Part shown: one piece after another, positions 43,370 to 49,310 of the stretch | Position numbering within the stretch: the stretch's first letter is position 1 | Layout of the letters: each line of letters opens with the position of its first letter | Assembly: GCF_900104395.1 (NCBI RefSeq) | Contig: NZ_FMXX01000011.1 | Length of the DNA: 64,000 nucleotides | Direction: 5' to 3' (one strand) | Source: Fusobacterium_C necrophorum | Lineage (GTDB): Bacteria > Fusobacteriota > Fusobacteriia > Fusobacteriales > Fusobacteriaceae | Translations under genes and position numbers: made by a program | The notes under the pieces: model-generated | Told to the model about the DNA's origin: nothing | What the model saw: the letters and a program-made list of their open reading frames with translations, nothing else | Databases searched by the model: none

Positions 43370-43864
43370 ATGGAAAATAATTATGGAAAAATATTGGCAG
43401 AAAAATTAAATAATTTTTCAGAAAAATCGTCTTACATTTACATAATAACTTCTTTTTCTTTATTGTCAGTTCTTGCTATTTATATAAGAATTTTTTTGTT
43501 AAATTATACTGTATTAAATTTTATTAACTTAGGAATTGGAATTTTTGCGTGTTTTTTGGTTATAATAAAAATCAAGGGAAAAGAAACAACAGCTTTAAAT
43601 AACAAAAGTATTCTTCTCATCTTAATTGCAATTTTGACATATAACATTATTTTTGGAATGATTGGATTTCCTATTCTCCCATTTGTACCATATTCTTTAG
43701 GAAATCTTTTGTTGTATACTCTTATTTCTTATGTTTGTTTTATTTATTTTTATATGAAAAATAACAAAAAGTATTCTAAACTATTTTTGAAAATCTTTAT
43801 AATACTTTCAATTTTAGATTTAATTTTACCATTTGTATTATTATTAAGGGGGGAAAATGTTTGA
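43370..43864 (+). CDS. Small polytopic membrane protein
   Basis: 164 residues with about five hydrophobic helices (for example YIYIITSFSLLSVLAIYIRI, ILLILIAILTYNIIFGMI, LFLKIFIILSILDLILPFVL). No known family or catalytic motif is recognised. It starts nine bases after lipoprotein copy B and overlaps the virB6 start by eight bases, so all three are co-translated. Lipoprotein plus membrane protein could form an exclusion pair, or it could be an accessory of VirB6. Confidence 0.6.
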   Translation: MENNYGKILAEKLNNFSEKSSYIYIITSFSLLSVLAIYIRIFLLNYTVLNFINLGIGIFACFLVIIKIKGKETTALNNKSILLILIAILTYNIIFGMIGFPILPFVPYSLGNLLLYTLISYVCFIYFYMKNNKKYSKLFLKIFIILSILDLILPFVLLLRGENV

Positions 43865-44807
43865 TATAGCTGGTATTGTAATCGAAGTTATACAAAAAGA
43901 TTCTTATACTATGATAACAAATTTTAAACCTTATGTACTTTCTTTGTTGTATACTCTATGCATGTTAGATTTAATTCTGAATGTTTCATTTGGACTTTTA
44001 GAAGCCAAAGAAAATCCTTTTGTTAAGTTAGCTTTTAGTGTTTTTAAATATGCTTTTATAGGCTATATAGTGAATAATTATAAAGAAGTTCTAGTTACTA
44101 TAATAGGTGGAGGAATACAACTAGGAAATATAGCCTTAGGAAAGGGGAGTAATACTTATTTTAGTACAGATCTTTTTCAATTTTTATATAAATTTATTCA
44201 TTTTGCTTCAGGAGTATTTCTAATTGTTGGAGGAATAGCAACTGGTGTAGATATTGCTTTTATAGAAAGTTTACCTATGGCTTCTGTATTGTTATTAGGG
44301 GCTTTACTTACTTTCTTATTTTGGAGTTTGGTTAGTCTGGTTATACAAATTGGAAAAGTTTTTTTAGTGTCAGCTTTCGCTTATCCTCTTATCGTTTTTA
44401 CAGTTTTTTCTAAAACGAAAGATATAGGAATGAAAGCCTTATCTGCTGTTATATCTTCAGGCATATATATTTATGTAGTAACTACTTTATTGAATATGGC
44501 AAATAATATTTATAAGAGACTTTCTACATATTATTCTTCTGATACAAATTTTTCTTTCACTTCTATTTCAGAATCTTTCTCAAATATGATAATGTCAATG
44601 GTTGTATCTTTTATTGTACTCCTATTGTTAAAAAATGCTGATGCAATTTCTTCTATGCTTAGCTCTGGAGTAATAGGTGCATTGAATCAAGGAGGTAAAG
44701 GAATCATGGGATTTATGCAAGATGTTAGAAATACTTCAACGGTTGGACAAGGAAAAAATCCTTTTCAAAAAAATCCAAAAAATCCATTTGGGAAATTAGG
44801 AAAATAA
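43857..44807 (+). CDS. virB6: VirB6/TrbL-like inner-membrane channel protein
   Basis: 316 residues with an extracytoplasmic N-terminus and at least six helices (LSLLYTLCMLDLILNVSFGLL; VFLIVGGIATGVDIAFIES; SVLLLGALLTFLFWSLVSLV; SMVVSFIVLLLL). A long loop with GGGIQLGNIALGKGS precedes the helical core, as in TrbL. The last ~40 residues are polar and Gly-, Asn- and Lys-rich (NPFQKNPKNPFGK). VirB6 forms the inner-membrane passage for substrates. It overlaps the previous gene and precedes the TraF-like peptidase. Confidence 0.82.
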   Translation: MFDIAGIVIEVIQKDSYTMITNFKPYVLSLLYTLCMLDLILNVSFGLLEAKENPFVKLAFSVFKYAFIGYIVNNYKEVLVTIIGGGIQLGNIALGKGSNTYFSTDLFQFLYKFIHFASGVFLIVGGIATGVDIAFIESLPMASVLLLGALLTFLFWSLVSLVIQIGKVFLVSAFAYPLIVFTVFSKTKDIGMKALSAVISSGIYIYVVTTLLNMANNIYKRLSTYYSSDTNFSFTSISESFSNMIMSMVVSFIVLLLLKNADAISSMLSSGVIGALNQGGKGIMGFMQDVRNTSTVGQGKNPFQKNPKNPFGKLGK

Positions 44808-44819
44808 AAAAGGAGCGAA

Positions 44820-45398
44820 ATGATGTTCTTAGATTTGTTATGGAAAAATAAAGAAATCACGACAAAAACTTTATTAAAAAGAATCTTTTTTCAACTCTTA
44901 ATATGTATAATCATTTCTTTTATTGCTACAATTTATTTAAGAAATAAAATCTATATAAATAATTCTCCTAGTGTTCCTGTTGGTTTTTATCTAAAAAAAG
45001 AGCAAGATATATATTTTAAAGATAATATTGTTTTCTTTAAAGTTCCGGATAATGTAGGAAGATTTTTAAAAGAATTAAATCTTATTAAAGAAGAAAATAA
45101 GTATATCTTAAAGAAAATAGGAGGAGTAGAAGGCGACCATATAGTAATAAAAGACAAAAAATTATATATCAATGATGTATTCATATATGAAGTAATAGAG
45201 CATACTTTTCACAAAATTCCTCTTAATCCAATAGAAAATTTAGACTATATTCTAAAAGAAGATGAATACTTTTTGATTGGAGATTTAAAAGAATCATATG
45301 ACAGTAGATATTTTGGAGTTGTAAAAAAAGAACAGATAGAAGGAAAGGGAAAGCTTTTATTGTCTACATATAAAGAAAGGAAAGCTGATGAAAAATAA
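44820..45398 (+). CDS. traF: TraF-type (S26) conjugative signal peptidase
   Basis: 192 residues. One N-terminal membrane helix (IFFQLLICIIISFIATIYL) is followed by NNSPSVPVGFY with the catalytic Ser, KKIGGVEGDHIVI with the catalytic Lys, and GDLKESYDSRYFG, the S26 box. TraF peptidases mature or cyclise the TrbC pilin in the periplasm, which fits the VirB2/TrbC gene at the start of the cluster. It is the last intact gene of the type IV operon. Confidence 0.88.
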   Translation: MMFLDLLWKNKEITTKTLLKRIFFQLLICIIISFIATIYLRNKIYINNSPSVPVGFYLKKEQDIYFKDNIVFFKVPDNVGRFLKELNLIKEENKYILKKIGGVEGDHIVIKDKKLYINDVFIYEVIEHTFHKIPLNPIENLDYILKEDEYFLIGDLKESYDSRYFGVVKKEQIEGKGKLLLSTYKERKADEK

Positions 45399-45413
45399 CT
45401 TTTATAAAATTTT

Positions 45414-45432
45414 GTCTACACTGTACATAAAG
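45414..45432. repeat. 23-bp palindrome, degenerate copy 8
   Basis: GTCTAC-ACT-GTACATAAAG keeps the right arm intact while the left arm is degraded. It directly precedes the ssb remnant with AAAGGAGAAG. Confidence 0.7.
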
Positions 45433-45452
45433 TTAAAGGAGAAGAGGTATTT

Positions 45453-45650
45453 ATGTTAAACAGTTTTTTTACCTTGTATAGTATGGGGTGAATATGCTAT
45501 AAAGCTATCTGAATTTTTACAAAAAGGAAATTGATAGCAGTACAAGGCTCTATTCATACAAGCACTTATGAAAAGGAAGGAGAAAAAAGAAATTCTTTTT
45601 CAATTCAATGAGATAAAATAATTTTGCATGACTCTAAAAATAAAGAATAA
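45453..45650 (+). pseudogene. ssb: Single-stranded DNA-binding protein remnant
   Basis: After a start at 45453 (MLNSFFTL, then stop), other frames read WGEYAIKLSEFLQKG, LIAVQGSIHTSTYEKEGEKR, NSFSIQ-stop-DKIILHDSKNKE. This order is the OB-fold core of bacterial SSB (KLAEFLxKGxLIAVEG, then TRSYE, then FLDSK). Most of the N-terminal strands are deleted and at least one frameshift and one stop break the rest. Plasmids and integrative elements often carry their own ssb, so this supports a decayed mobile-element origin for the island. Confidence 0.75.
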
Positions 45651-45670
45651 TTTAGAAAATATACATTCGG

Positions 45671-45716
45671 GCTTTGAAAGAATATTAATTTTGAGAAATT
45701 AATGTTCTTTTGAAGC
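45671..45716 (+). terminator. Long imperfect hairpin downstream of the type IV operon
   Basis: A 21-base arm beginning GCTTTGAAAGAATATT pairs imperfectly, with G-U pairs, with the arm ending TTCTTTTGAAGC around a TGAG tetraloop. It lies after the ssb remnant and before the type III antitoxin promoter. It has no clear T run, so it may be a processing or barrier hairpin instead. Confidence 0.4.
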
Positions 45717-45813
45717 TCAAGACAAACGGAGTGCGTCAAAAGTATAAAGAGCATTACTAAAAACTTGATAAAATCCTTTTTATGAGCCTTCATAAAAGTT
45801 ATAAATTTTTTTC

Positions 45814-45842
45814 TTGAATAAATAATATAAATTTGATATAAT
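45814..45842 (+). promoter_or_regulatory. Promoter of the first type III antitoxin RNA
   Basis: TTGAAT, a 17-nt spacer and TATAAT form a near-consensus promoter ending about 18 bases before the first 47-nt repeat. Transcription would start near 45849. Confidence 0.75.
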
Positions 45843-45858
45843 TAATTAATAAAAGATG

Positions 45859-45990
45859 TTAGGAACTTGTAGACCTACTTATCAAAAATGACAAGGGAAT
45901 AAGTTGTAGGAACTTGTAGACCTACTTATCAAAAATGACAAGGGAATAAGTTGTAGGAACTTGTAGACCTACTTATCAAAAATGACAAGT
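45859..45990 (+). repeat. Tandem array, 3 x 47 nt (locus 1)
   Basis: The second and third units are identical over their shared core; the first differs only at its left edge (GTTAGG instead of GTTGTAGG). It is not a CRISPR array, because there are no variable spacers. Confidence 0.92.
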
Positions 45991-45999
45991 TGTAAAGAT

Positions 46000-46023
46000 A
46001 AGGGAGGAGTAAAAACCTCCCTT
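46000..46023 (+). terminator. Attenuating terminator between antitoxin array and toxin (locus 1)
   Basis: AAGGGAGG / CCTCCCTT, an 8-bp stem with an 8-nt loop followed by T-rich sequence. In type III systems such a terminator keeps the RNA antitoxin in large excess over toxin mRNA. Confidence 0.85.
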
Positions 46024-46048
46024 TTCTATTAGTTTATTGGGAGGAAAA

Positions 46049-46603
46049 ATGAATATAAAAAAGAATGGATTTTATACTTTAAAAAAAGAGTTTTTTAAAA
46101 AAGTAAATGATAAAAATATCCCTCAAAAAATTAAAAGACCAGTATATTTTTGTATTGAAGATAAAAAAAATAAAGATATCCTCTGGGTTATTCCAATGAC
46201 AAGTCAAGTAAGTAAAGCTAATAAATTTATACAGAAATACGGGGCTAATAAATGTTATAATTTTGAAATAAATATTACTATGCCAAATTCAGTATTTAGT
46301 ATACAAGATATTTTCCCAATAATAAAAAAATATATTGATAGTGAGTATATAGTATCAGGAAAACATTATATAATAAAAGATAAAAATTTAATTAAAACAG
46401 TAGAAAAGAAAGCAAAAAAATTTATTTCAATGGGAATGGTTGGGAAAAAGGCTATTCCTACTTCAATTAATATTATTAAAATAAAAAAAATTTTAGAAGA
46501 AGAATTAAAAAATGAAAAAGTTATAAAACAAAATCCTTTAATAACTAAGATTCTTGCTAAAAGAGAAAATAAAGAAAATTCCATACTTACAAATAAAAAA
46601 TAA
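46049..46603 (+). CDS. Type III toxin (ToxN/AbiQ superfamily endoribonuclease) with shared C-terminal tail, locus 1
   Basis: 184 residues from the ATG at 46049 (GGGAGGAAAA upstream). The start KKNGFYTLKKEFFKKV and RPVYFCIEDKKNKDILWVIPMTSQVSKANKF match the barrel core of type III toxins, where a short 'iPlTS' strand follows the N-terminal helix. CptN or TenpN subfamily is more likely than classical ToxN, but this was not tested. These enzymes cut mRNA and their own antitoxin precursor. The last ~20 residues (NPLITKILAKREN and on) are the island tail also found on the Fic and Zeta toxins, so this toxin too may be a secretion substrate. Confidence 0.8.
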   Translation: MNIKKNGFYTLKKEFFKKVNDKNIPQKIKRPVYFCIEDKKNKDILWVIPMTSQVSKANKFIQKYGANKCYNFEINITMPNSVFSIQDIFPIIKKYIDSEYIVSGKHYIIKDKNLIKTVEKKAKKFISMGMVGKKAIPTSINIIKIKKILEEELKNEKVIKQNPLITKILAKRENKENSILTNKK

Positions 46604-46826
46604 ATTTTCAATATAAAAAAACTTTATAAAAATTAATATTAAGAGAATGATAGATAATAGCAAAATAAGAAAAAATGGCACCTGTTGTACTAGATGTCAT
46701 CTTTTATTGCCTTTTTATTCGTTCTCAATACCTTAGAAATCGTTTTTATAATGTTAGACAAAAAGTTGGAAAAACTTTTCTTAAACAAGCTAAAAAACTG
46801 TATTATAATCAATTCCATAAAAAATA
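46604..46826. other. Intergenic stretch between the two type III loci
   Basis: About 220 bases containing no supported gene. A long open frame from 46694 has no ribosome binding site and runs through the tandem repeats, so it is rejected. The right end holds the promoter of the second antitoxin RNA. Confidence 0.4.
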
Positions 46827-46861
46827 TTGATTTTTATAGGGAAATATGTTATTATTATAAT
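46827..46861 (+). promoter_or_regulatory. Promoter region of the second type III antitoxin RNA
   Basis: TTGATT and TATTAT are separated by 17 nt; a perfect TATAAT overlaps six bases further on (46856-46861). Either could serve. It lies 19 bases before the first repeat unit. Confidence 0.55.
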
Positions 46862-46876
46862 ATAAAAGGTCAAGAA

Positions 46877-47010
46877 GTTAGGAACTTGCAACCTACGGAT
46901 CAAAAATGGCAACTTGTAACGAAGTTAGGAACTTGCAACCTACGGATCAAAAATGGCAACTTGTAACGAAGTTAGGAACTTGCAACCTACGGATCAAAAA
47001 TGGCAACTTG
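46877..47010 (+). repeat. Tandem array, 3 x 47 nt (locus 2)
   Basis: Three virtually identical units with the same period as locus 1 but diverged sequence (shared pieces AGGAACTTG, CCTAC, ATCAAAAATG). Confidence 0.92.
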
Positions 47011-47018
47011 ATGACCTA

Positions 47019-47047
47019 AGAGAGATAATCAATGTGCTTATCTCTCT
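47019..47047 (+). terminator. Attenuating terminator between antitoxin array and toxin (locus 2)
   Basis: AGAGAGATAA / TTATCTCTCT, a perfect 10-bp stem with a 9-nt loop, followed by TTTCTTTTT. Confidence 0.88.
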
Positions 47048-47070
47048 TTTCTTTTTAAGGAGAGAAAAAA

Positions 47071-47640
47071 ATGAACTTACAAGAACACGGATTTTATATT
47101 ATTAAAAATGATTTTTTTACTGTTACTAATCAATCAAATATTCCTCTTCAAAAAAATGGTAGGCCTATTTATTTTTGTATAAAAGATGCTAAAAATTCCG
47201 ACATTTTTTGGATCATTCCTTTGACCACTAAAATTCAAAAAGTTGAAAAAGCATTTAAAAAAATGGGAGGAGAAAATAATTGTCCTTTTTATGTTCGATT
47301 TCCTAAAAATTTTCAAGAATACAATATTTCAGCATTTAATATTGGAGATGCTTTTCCTATTACTGCGAAATATATTGAAAGAGAGTTTACTAAGCGAGGA
47401 CAACCTTATGTTCTCAAAGATGTTAAATTGATTCAAAAGATAGAAAACAAAGTTTTACAAACAATAAAATTAAAAATGACTAATGATAAAATAAATTCTC
47501 GTGGGATTGATGTTAGAAAAATATATCAACAACTTCTTGATGAATTAAAAAATGAAAGAGCTATAAAACAAAATCCTTTAATAACTAAGATTCTTGCTAA
47601 AAGGGAAAATAAAGAAAAAATAACAAAATTAGAAAAATAA
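47071..47640 (+). CDS. Type III toxin (ToxN/AbiQ superfamily endoribonuclease) with shared C-terminal tail, locus 2
   Basis: 189 residues, AAGGAGAG upstream. A paralogue of the 46049 toxin: HGFYIIKNDFFTV and GRPIYFCIKDAKNSDIFWII then PLTTKIQKVEK align with it, and both carry an internal KYI(D/E)xE block followed by Y(I/V)(I/L)KD. The bodies have diverged strongly but the tails (KQNPLITKILAKRENKE) are identical over 17 residues. A catalytic residue cannot be assigned with certainty from one sequence. Presumably an mRNA endonuclease held by the RNA pseudoknots of the array upstream, and possibly exported by the type IV system. Confidence 0.8.
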   Translation: MNLQEHGFYIIKNDFFTVTNQSNIPLQKNGRPIYFCIKDAKNSDIFWIIPLTTKIQKVEKAFKKMGGENNCPFYVRFPKNFQEYNISAFNIGDAFPITAKYIEREFTKRGQPYVLKDVKLIQKIENKVLQTIKLKMTNDKINSRGIDVRKIYQQLLDELKNERAIKQNPLITKILAKRENKEKITKLEK

Positions 47641-47642
47641 AA

Positions 47643-47662
47643 CTTTATGTACATATAAAAGT
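47643..47662. repeat. Degenerate palindrome, copy 9
   Basis: CTTTATGTAC followed by a shortened right arm (ATATAAAAG) lies two bases after the second type III toxin stop, in the same position relative to a tailed toxin as copies 1-4. Confidence 0.6.
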
Positions 47663-47683
47663 TTTATCTGAATTTTTCTCTAT

Positions 47684-47712
47684 ACTGGCTCTTTGTCAAA
47701 TAGTGTTGGCGA
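47684..47712. mobile_element. Possible IS end remnant
   Basis: CTGGCTCTTTGTCAAATAG followed by TGTTGGCG resembles from memory the terminal repeats of ISL3-family elements. No transposase of that family is nearby. Weakly supported. Confidence 0.3.
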
Positions 47713-47780
47713 AAAAAATAAAATAATAAAATCGCTATGTAAGGAGTCTGTTGCAAATTAGATAATTAAGTCCCAAAAGA

Positions 47781-47822
47781 AAAAAGACACTAAAAAATAT
47801 TTTTTTATTTTAGTGTCTTTTT
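47781..47822. terminator. Bidirectional terminator
   Basis: AAAAAGACACTAAAA / TTTTAGTGTCTTTTT, a 15-bp stem whose A and T runs serve both strands. It separates the second type III locus from the IS30 remnant. Confidence 0.8.
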
Positions 47823-47924
47823 AATTTGATAAGTTGTTAAATATAGTGCGACAAAAAAATACTCATATTAGAAATTTCGTGTAAAATGTAAATAATCACA
47901 AATACATGAACAGGAGATTTCAAT

Positions 47925-48504
47925 ATGAGTTATACACATCTTACCATAAAGCAAAGAAATATGATAGAAATTTTACGAAAGGAAAACTATTCCACTCGTA
48001 AGATTGCCACATTACTAGGAGTTCATCATGCTACTATGAAAAGGGAAAAACTCAAAGTCAAAAGAAACTCGTCGTAAATTTATCGTTGGTCGTTCTATTC
48101 AAGAGAGACCCAAGGAAATACTACAACGAAATACTTTTGGGTATTGGGAACTAGATATCATTGTTTCTTCACCTGGAAAAAATAAAGCTTGCTTTGCTAC
48201 ATTTGTAGAAAGAAAAATACGATTTTACATTGCATTTCCTATGAGAGATCGCAGCAAACAATCTATGTTGGAAGCAATTCAACAAGTGATTTCTTCTTTT
48301 CCGAAAGAGCATTTTAAAGTATTCCCTCGGATAGAGGAAAAGAATTTTCTTGTTTTCAAGAAGTAGAAAAACTTGGGATTCTTTTCTATCTTTGCAGATC
48401 CGTATTGCGCATGGCAAAGAGGAAGTAACGAGAATAGCAATGCTCTTTTAAGAGAATTTTTCTCAAAGAAAACAGACTTAGGGAAGGTAAGTACAGACAA
48501 ACTA
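47925..48504 (+). pseudogene. IS30-family transposase remnant
   Basis: The start at 47925 reads MSYTHLTIKQRNMIEILRKE and STRKIATLLGVHHATMKRE, the N-terminal helix-turn-helix of IS30 transposases. An internal deletion then joins ETRRKFIVGRSIQERP and FGYWELDIIVSSPGKNKA, part of the DDE domain, followed by a stop at ~48366 and the C-terminal DPYCAWQRGSNENSNALLRE in another frame. The catalytic set is therefore split and partly lost. The end runs in frame into an antitoxin-like tail. Confidence 0.8.
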
Positions 48505-48603
48505 TTTTGTGACGATGAGGAAGAAAAAGAATTGATTAGTTTTTTAAATATTTTAACAAAAGAAAACCTGAAAATTTCTAAAAAGGAAATTATAAAACTA
48601 TGA
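48505..48603 (+). pseudogene. Truncated antitoxin (C-terminal part) fused to IS30 remnant
   Basis: After the IS30 segment ending STDKL the same frame continues FCDDEEEKELISFLNILTK then ENLKISKKEIIKL, an acidic helical stretch whose stop overlaps the start of a RelE-type toxin (ATGA). This is what the C-terminal toxin-binding end of a type II antitoxin would look like. Its own DNA-binding N-terminus has been replaced by transposase sequence. Whether a working antitoxin is still made is unclear; an ATG at 48373 could start a fusion protein. Confidence 0.5.
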
Positions 48604-48836
48604 TAAAAATAACTGAAAACATAATTCTTGAAACAACAAAAATAGCAGATAAATTTTTTCAAAAACATAAAAATGTCTATGATAAGTTCATTGAAAATAT
48701 TAAAAGCTGTTATTCCCTAAAAAATAAAAACATAGACATAAAAGCTATAAAAATTTATAAAAATACTTACAGAATGAGAATAAATGACTATAGAGTCATC
48801 TATGTATTGAAAAATGAAGAAATTAATAATTATTAA
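48600..48836 (+). CDS. RelE/ParE-superfamily toxin
   Basis: 78 residues. The fold is recognised from KIYKNTYRMRINDYRVIYVL, the central beta-hairpin 'yRiRvGdYRviY' common to RelE, YafQ and HigB ribosome-dependent mRNases and ParE gyrase poisons. The N-terminal helices (ITENIILETTKIADKFFQKH) are longer in polar residues than usual. It overlaps the antitoxin-like tail by four bases. As the antitoxin seems damaged, either the toxin is inactive, or the remaining tail is enough to neutralise it. Confidence 0.75.
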   Translation: MIKITENIILETTKIADKFFQKHKNVYDKFIENIKSCYSLKNKNIDIKAIKIYKNTYRMRINDYRVIYVLKNEEINNY

Positions 48837-48990
48837 TGTTCTAGCAATAGATTCTAGGAAGCAAATATACAATAAATTTTAATTTTTGAAAAAAATTCTT
48901 CCAAGAGTATTATTTAATTTATAATTCTGAACATATGAAAAATCTAATTAGGAGGAAAATTTATTTTAAATAACATAGTCGTTGTAAAAT

Positions 48991-49038
48991 AATTAATATC
49001 AGGACTAGAAATCATATAATCTAGCCCTGATATTAATT
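48991..49038. repeat. Long inverted repeat (hairpin)
   Basis: AATTAATATCAGG-a-CTAG pairs with CTAG-c-CCTGATATTAATT: 17 of 18 positions with a 12-nt loop. It has no T run, so is not a standard terminator. It may be an IS end pair or a small miniature element. Confidence 0.6.
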
Positions 49039-49088
49039 TAGAAGTATTAGTAAAAAAATATTTCTCTTTGATTCTTCAATAGTAAAAG

Positions 49089-49213
49089 AGAGACTGTGAA
49101 AAAGATCGTATTATTAAAATAATGTCTTTATGAAAAATAGAGAGTGTGAAAAATTTCGAGAATGTGAAAAAATTTCTGTAAAAATTCGAGAGTGTAGAAA
49201 AAAGTCTGTAAAT
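49089..49213. repeat. Four imperfect copies of a GAGAxTGTgAAAAA motif
   Basis: GAGACTGTGAAAAAG, GAGAGTGTGAAAAATTTC, GAGAATGTGAAAAAATTTC and GAGAGTGTAGAAAAAAG occur in direct orientation at about 49089, 49140, 49158 and 49188. They resemble stacked IS256-type ends or a decayed iteron set. The remaining gene-free sequence from 48837 to 49310 shows nothing else. Confidence 0.5.
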
Positions 49214-49310
49214 TGTTAAAAAATATAGTCTTCTATGATAGAATATTACATATCACAGGAAGCTTTATATTCAGATTTAAAATTTACAAAGTTTTTGTAC
49301 ATTCTCAATT

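Larger units (their letters stand above)
45849..46023 (+). ncRNA. Type III antitoxin RNA, locus 1 (three 47-nt repeats)
   Basis: AGGAACTTG begins at 45861, 45908 and 45955, so three units repeat with an exact 47-nt period; the third ends before a terminator. Within a unit TAGG pairs with CCTA and CTTGT with ACAAG in an interleaved order, predicting an H-type pseudoknot, as known for ToxI-type antitoxins. The array lies between a strong promoter and a terminator, directly upstream of a ToxN-like toxin. The processed units should bind and inactivate that toxin. Confidence 0.85.
46868..47047 (+). ncRNA. Type III antitoxin RNA, locus 2 (three 47-nt repeats)
   Basis: AGGAACTTG begins at 46880, 46927 and 46974, again an exact 47-nt period. 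Interleaved pairings TAGG:CCTA and TTGC:GCAA predict the same pseudoknot as locus 1, where the second stem is TTGT:ACAA: a compensatory U-A to C-G change. GGTCA before the array can pair with TGACC after it, closing the structure. It is followed by a terminator and a ToxN-like gene. The different loop and stem bases should give specificity for its own toxin. Confidence 0.85.

Noticed and set aside
46694..46966. 90-residue ORF
   Set aside because: No ribosome binding site, and it runs through the tandem repeat array of the second type III locus.
45859..47010. CRISPR array
   Set aside because: The repeats are directly tandem 47-nt units without variable spacers, and each set is followed by a terminator and a toxin gene. 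They are type III antitoxin RNAs.
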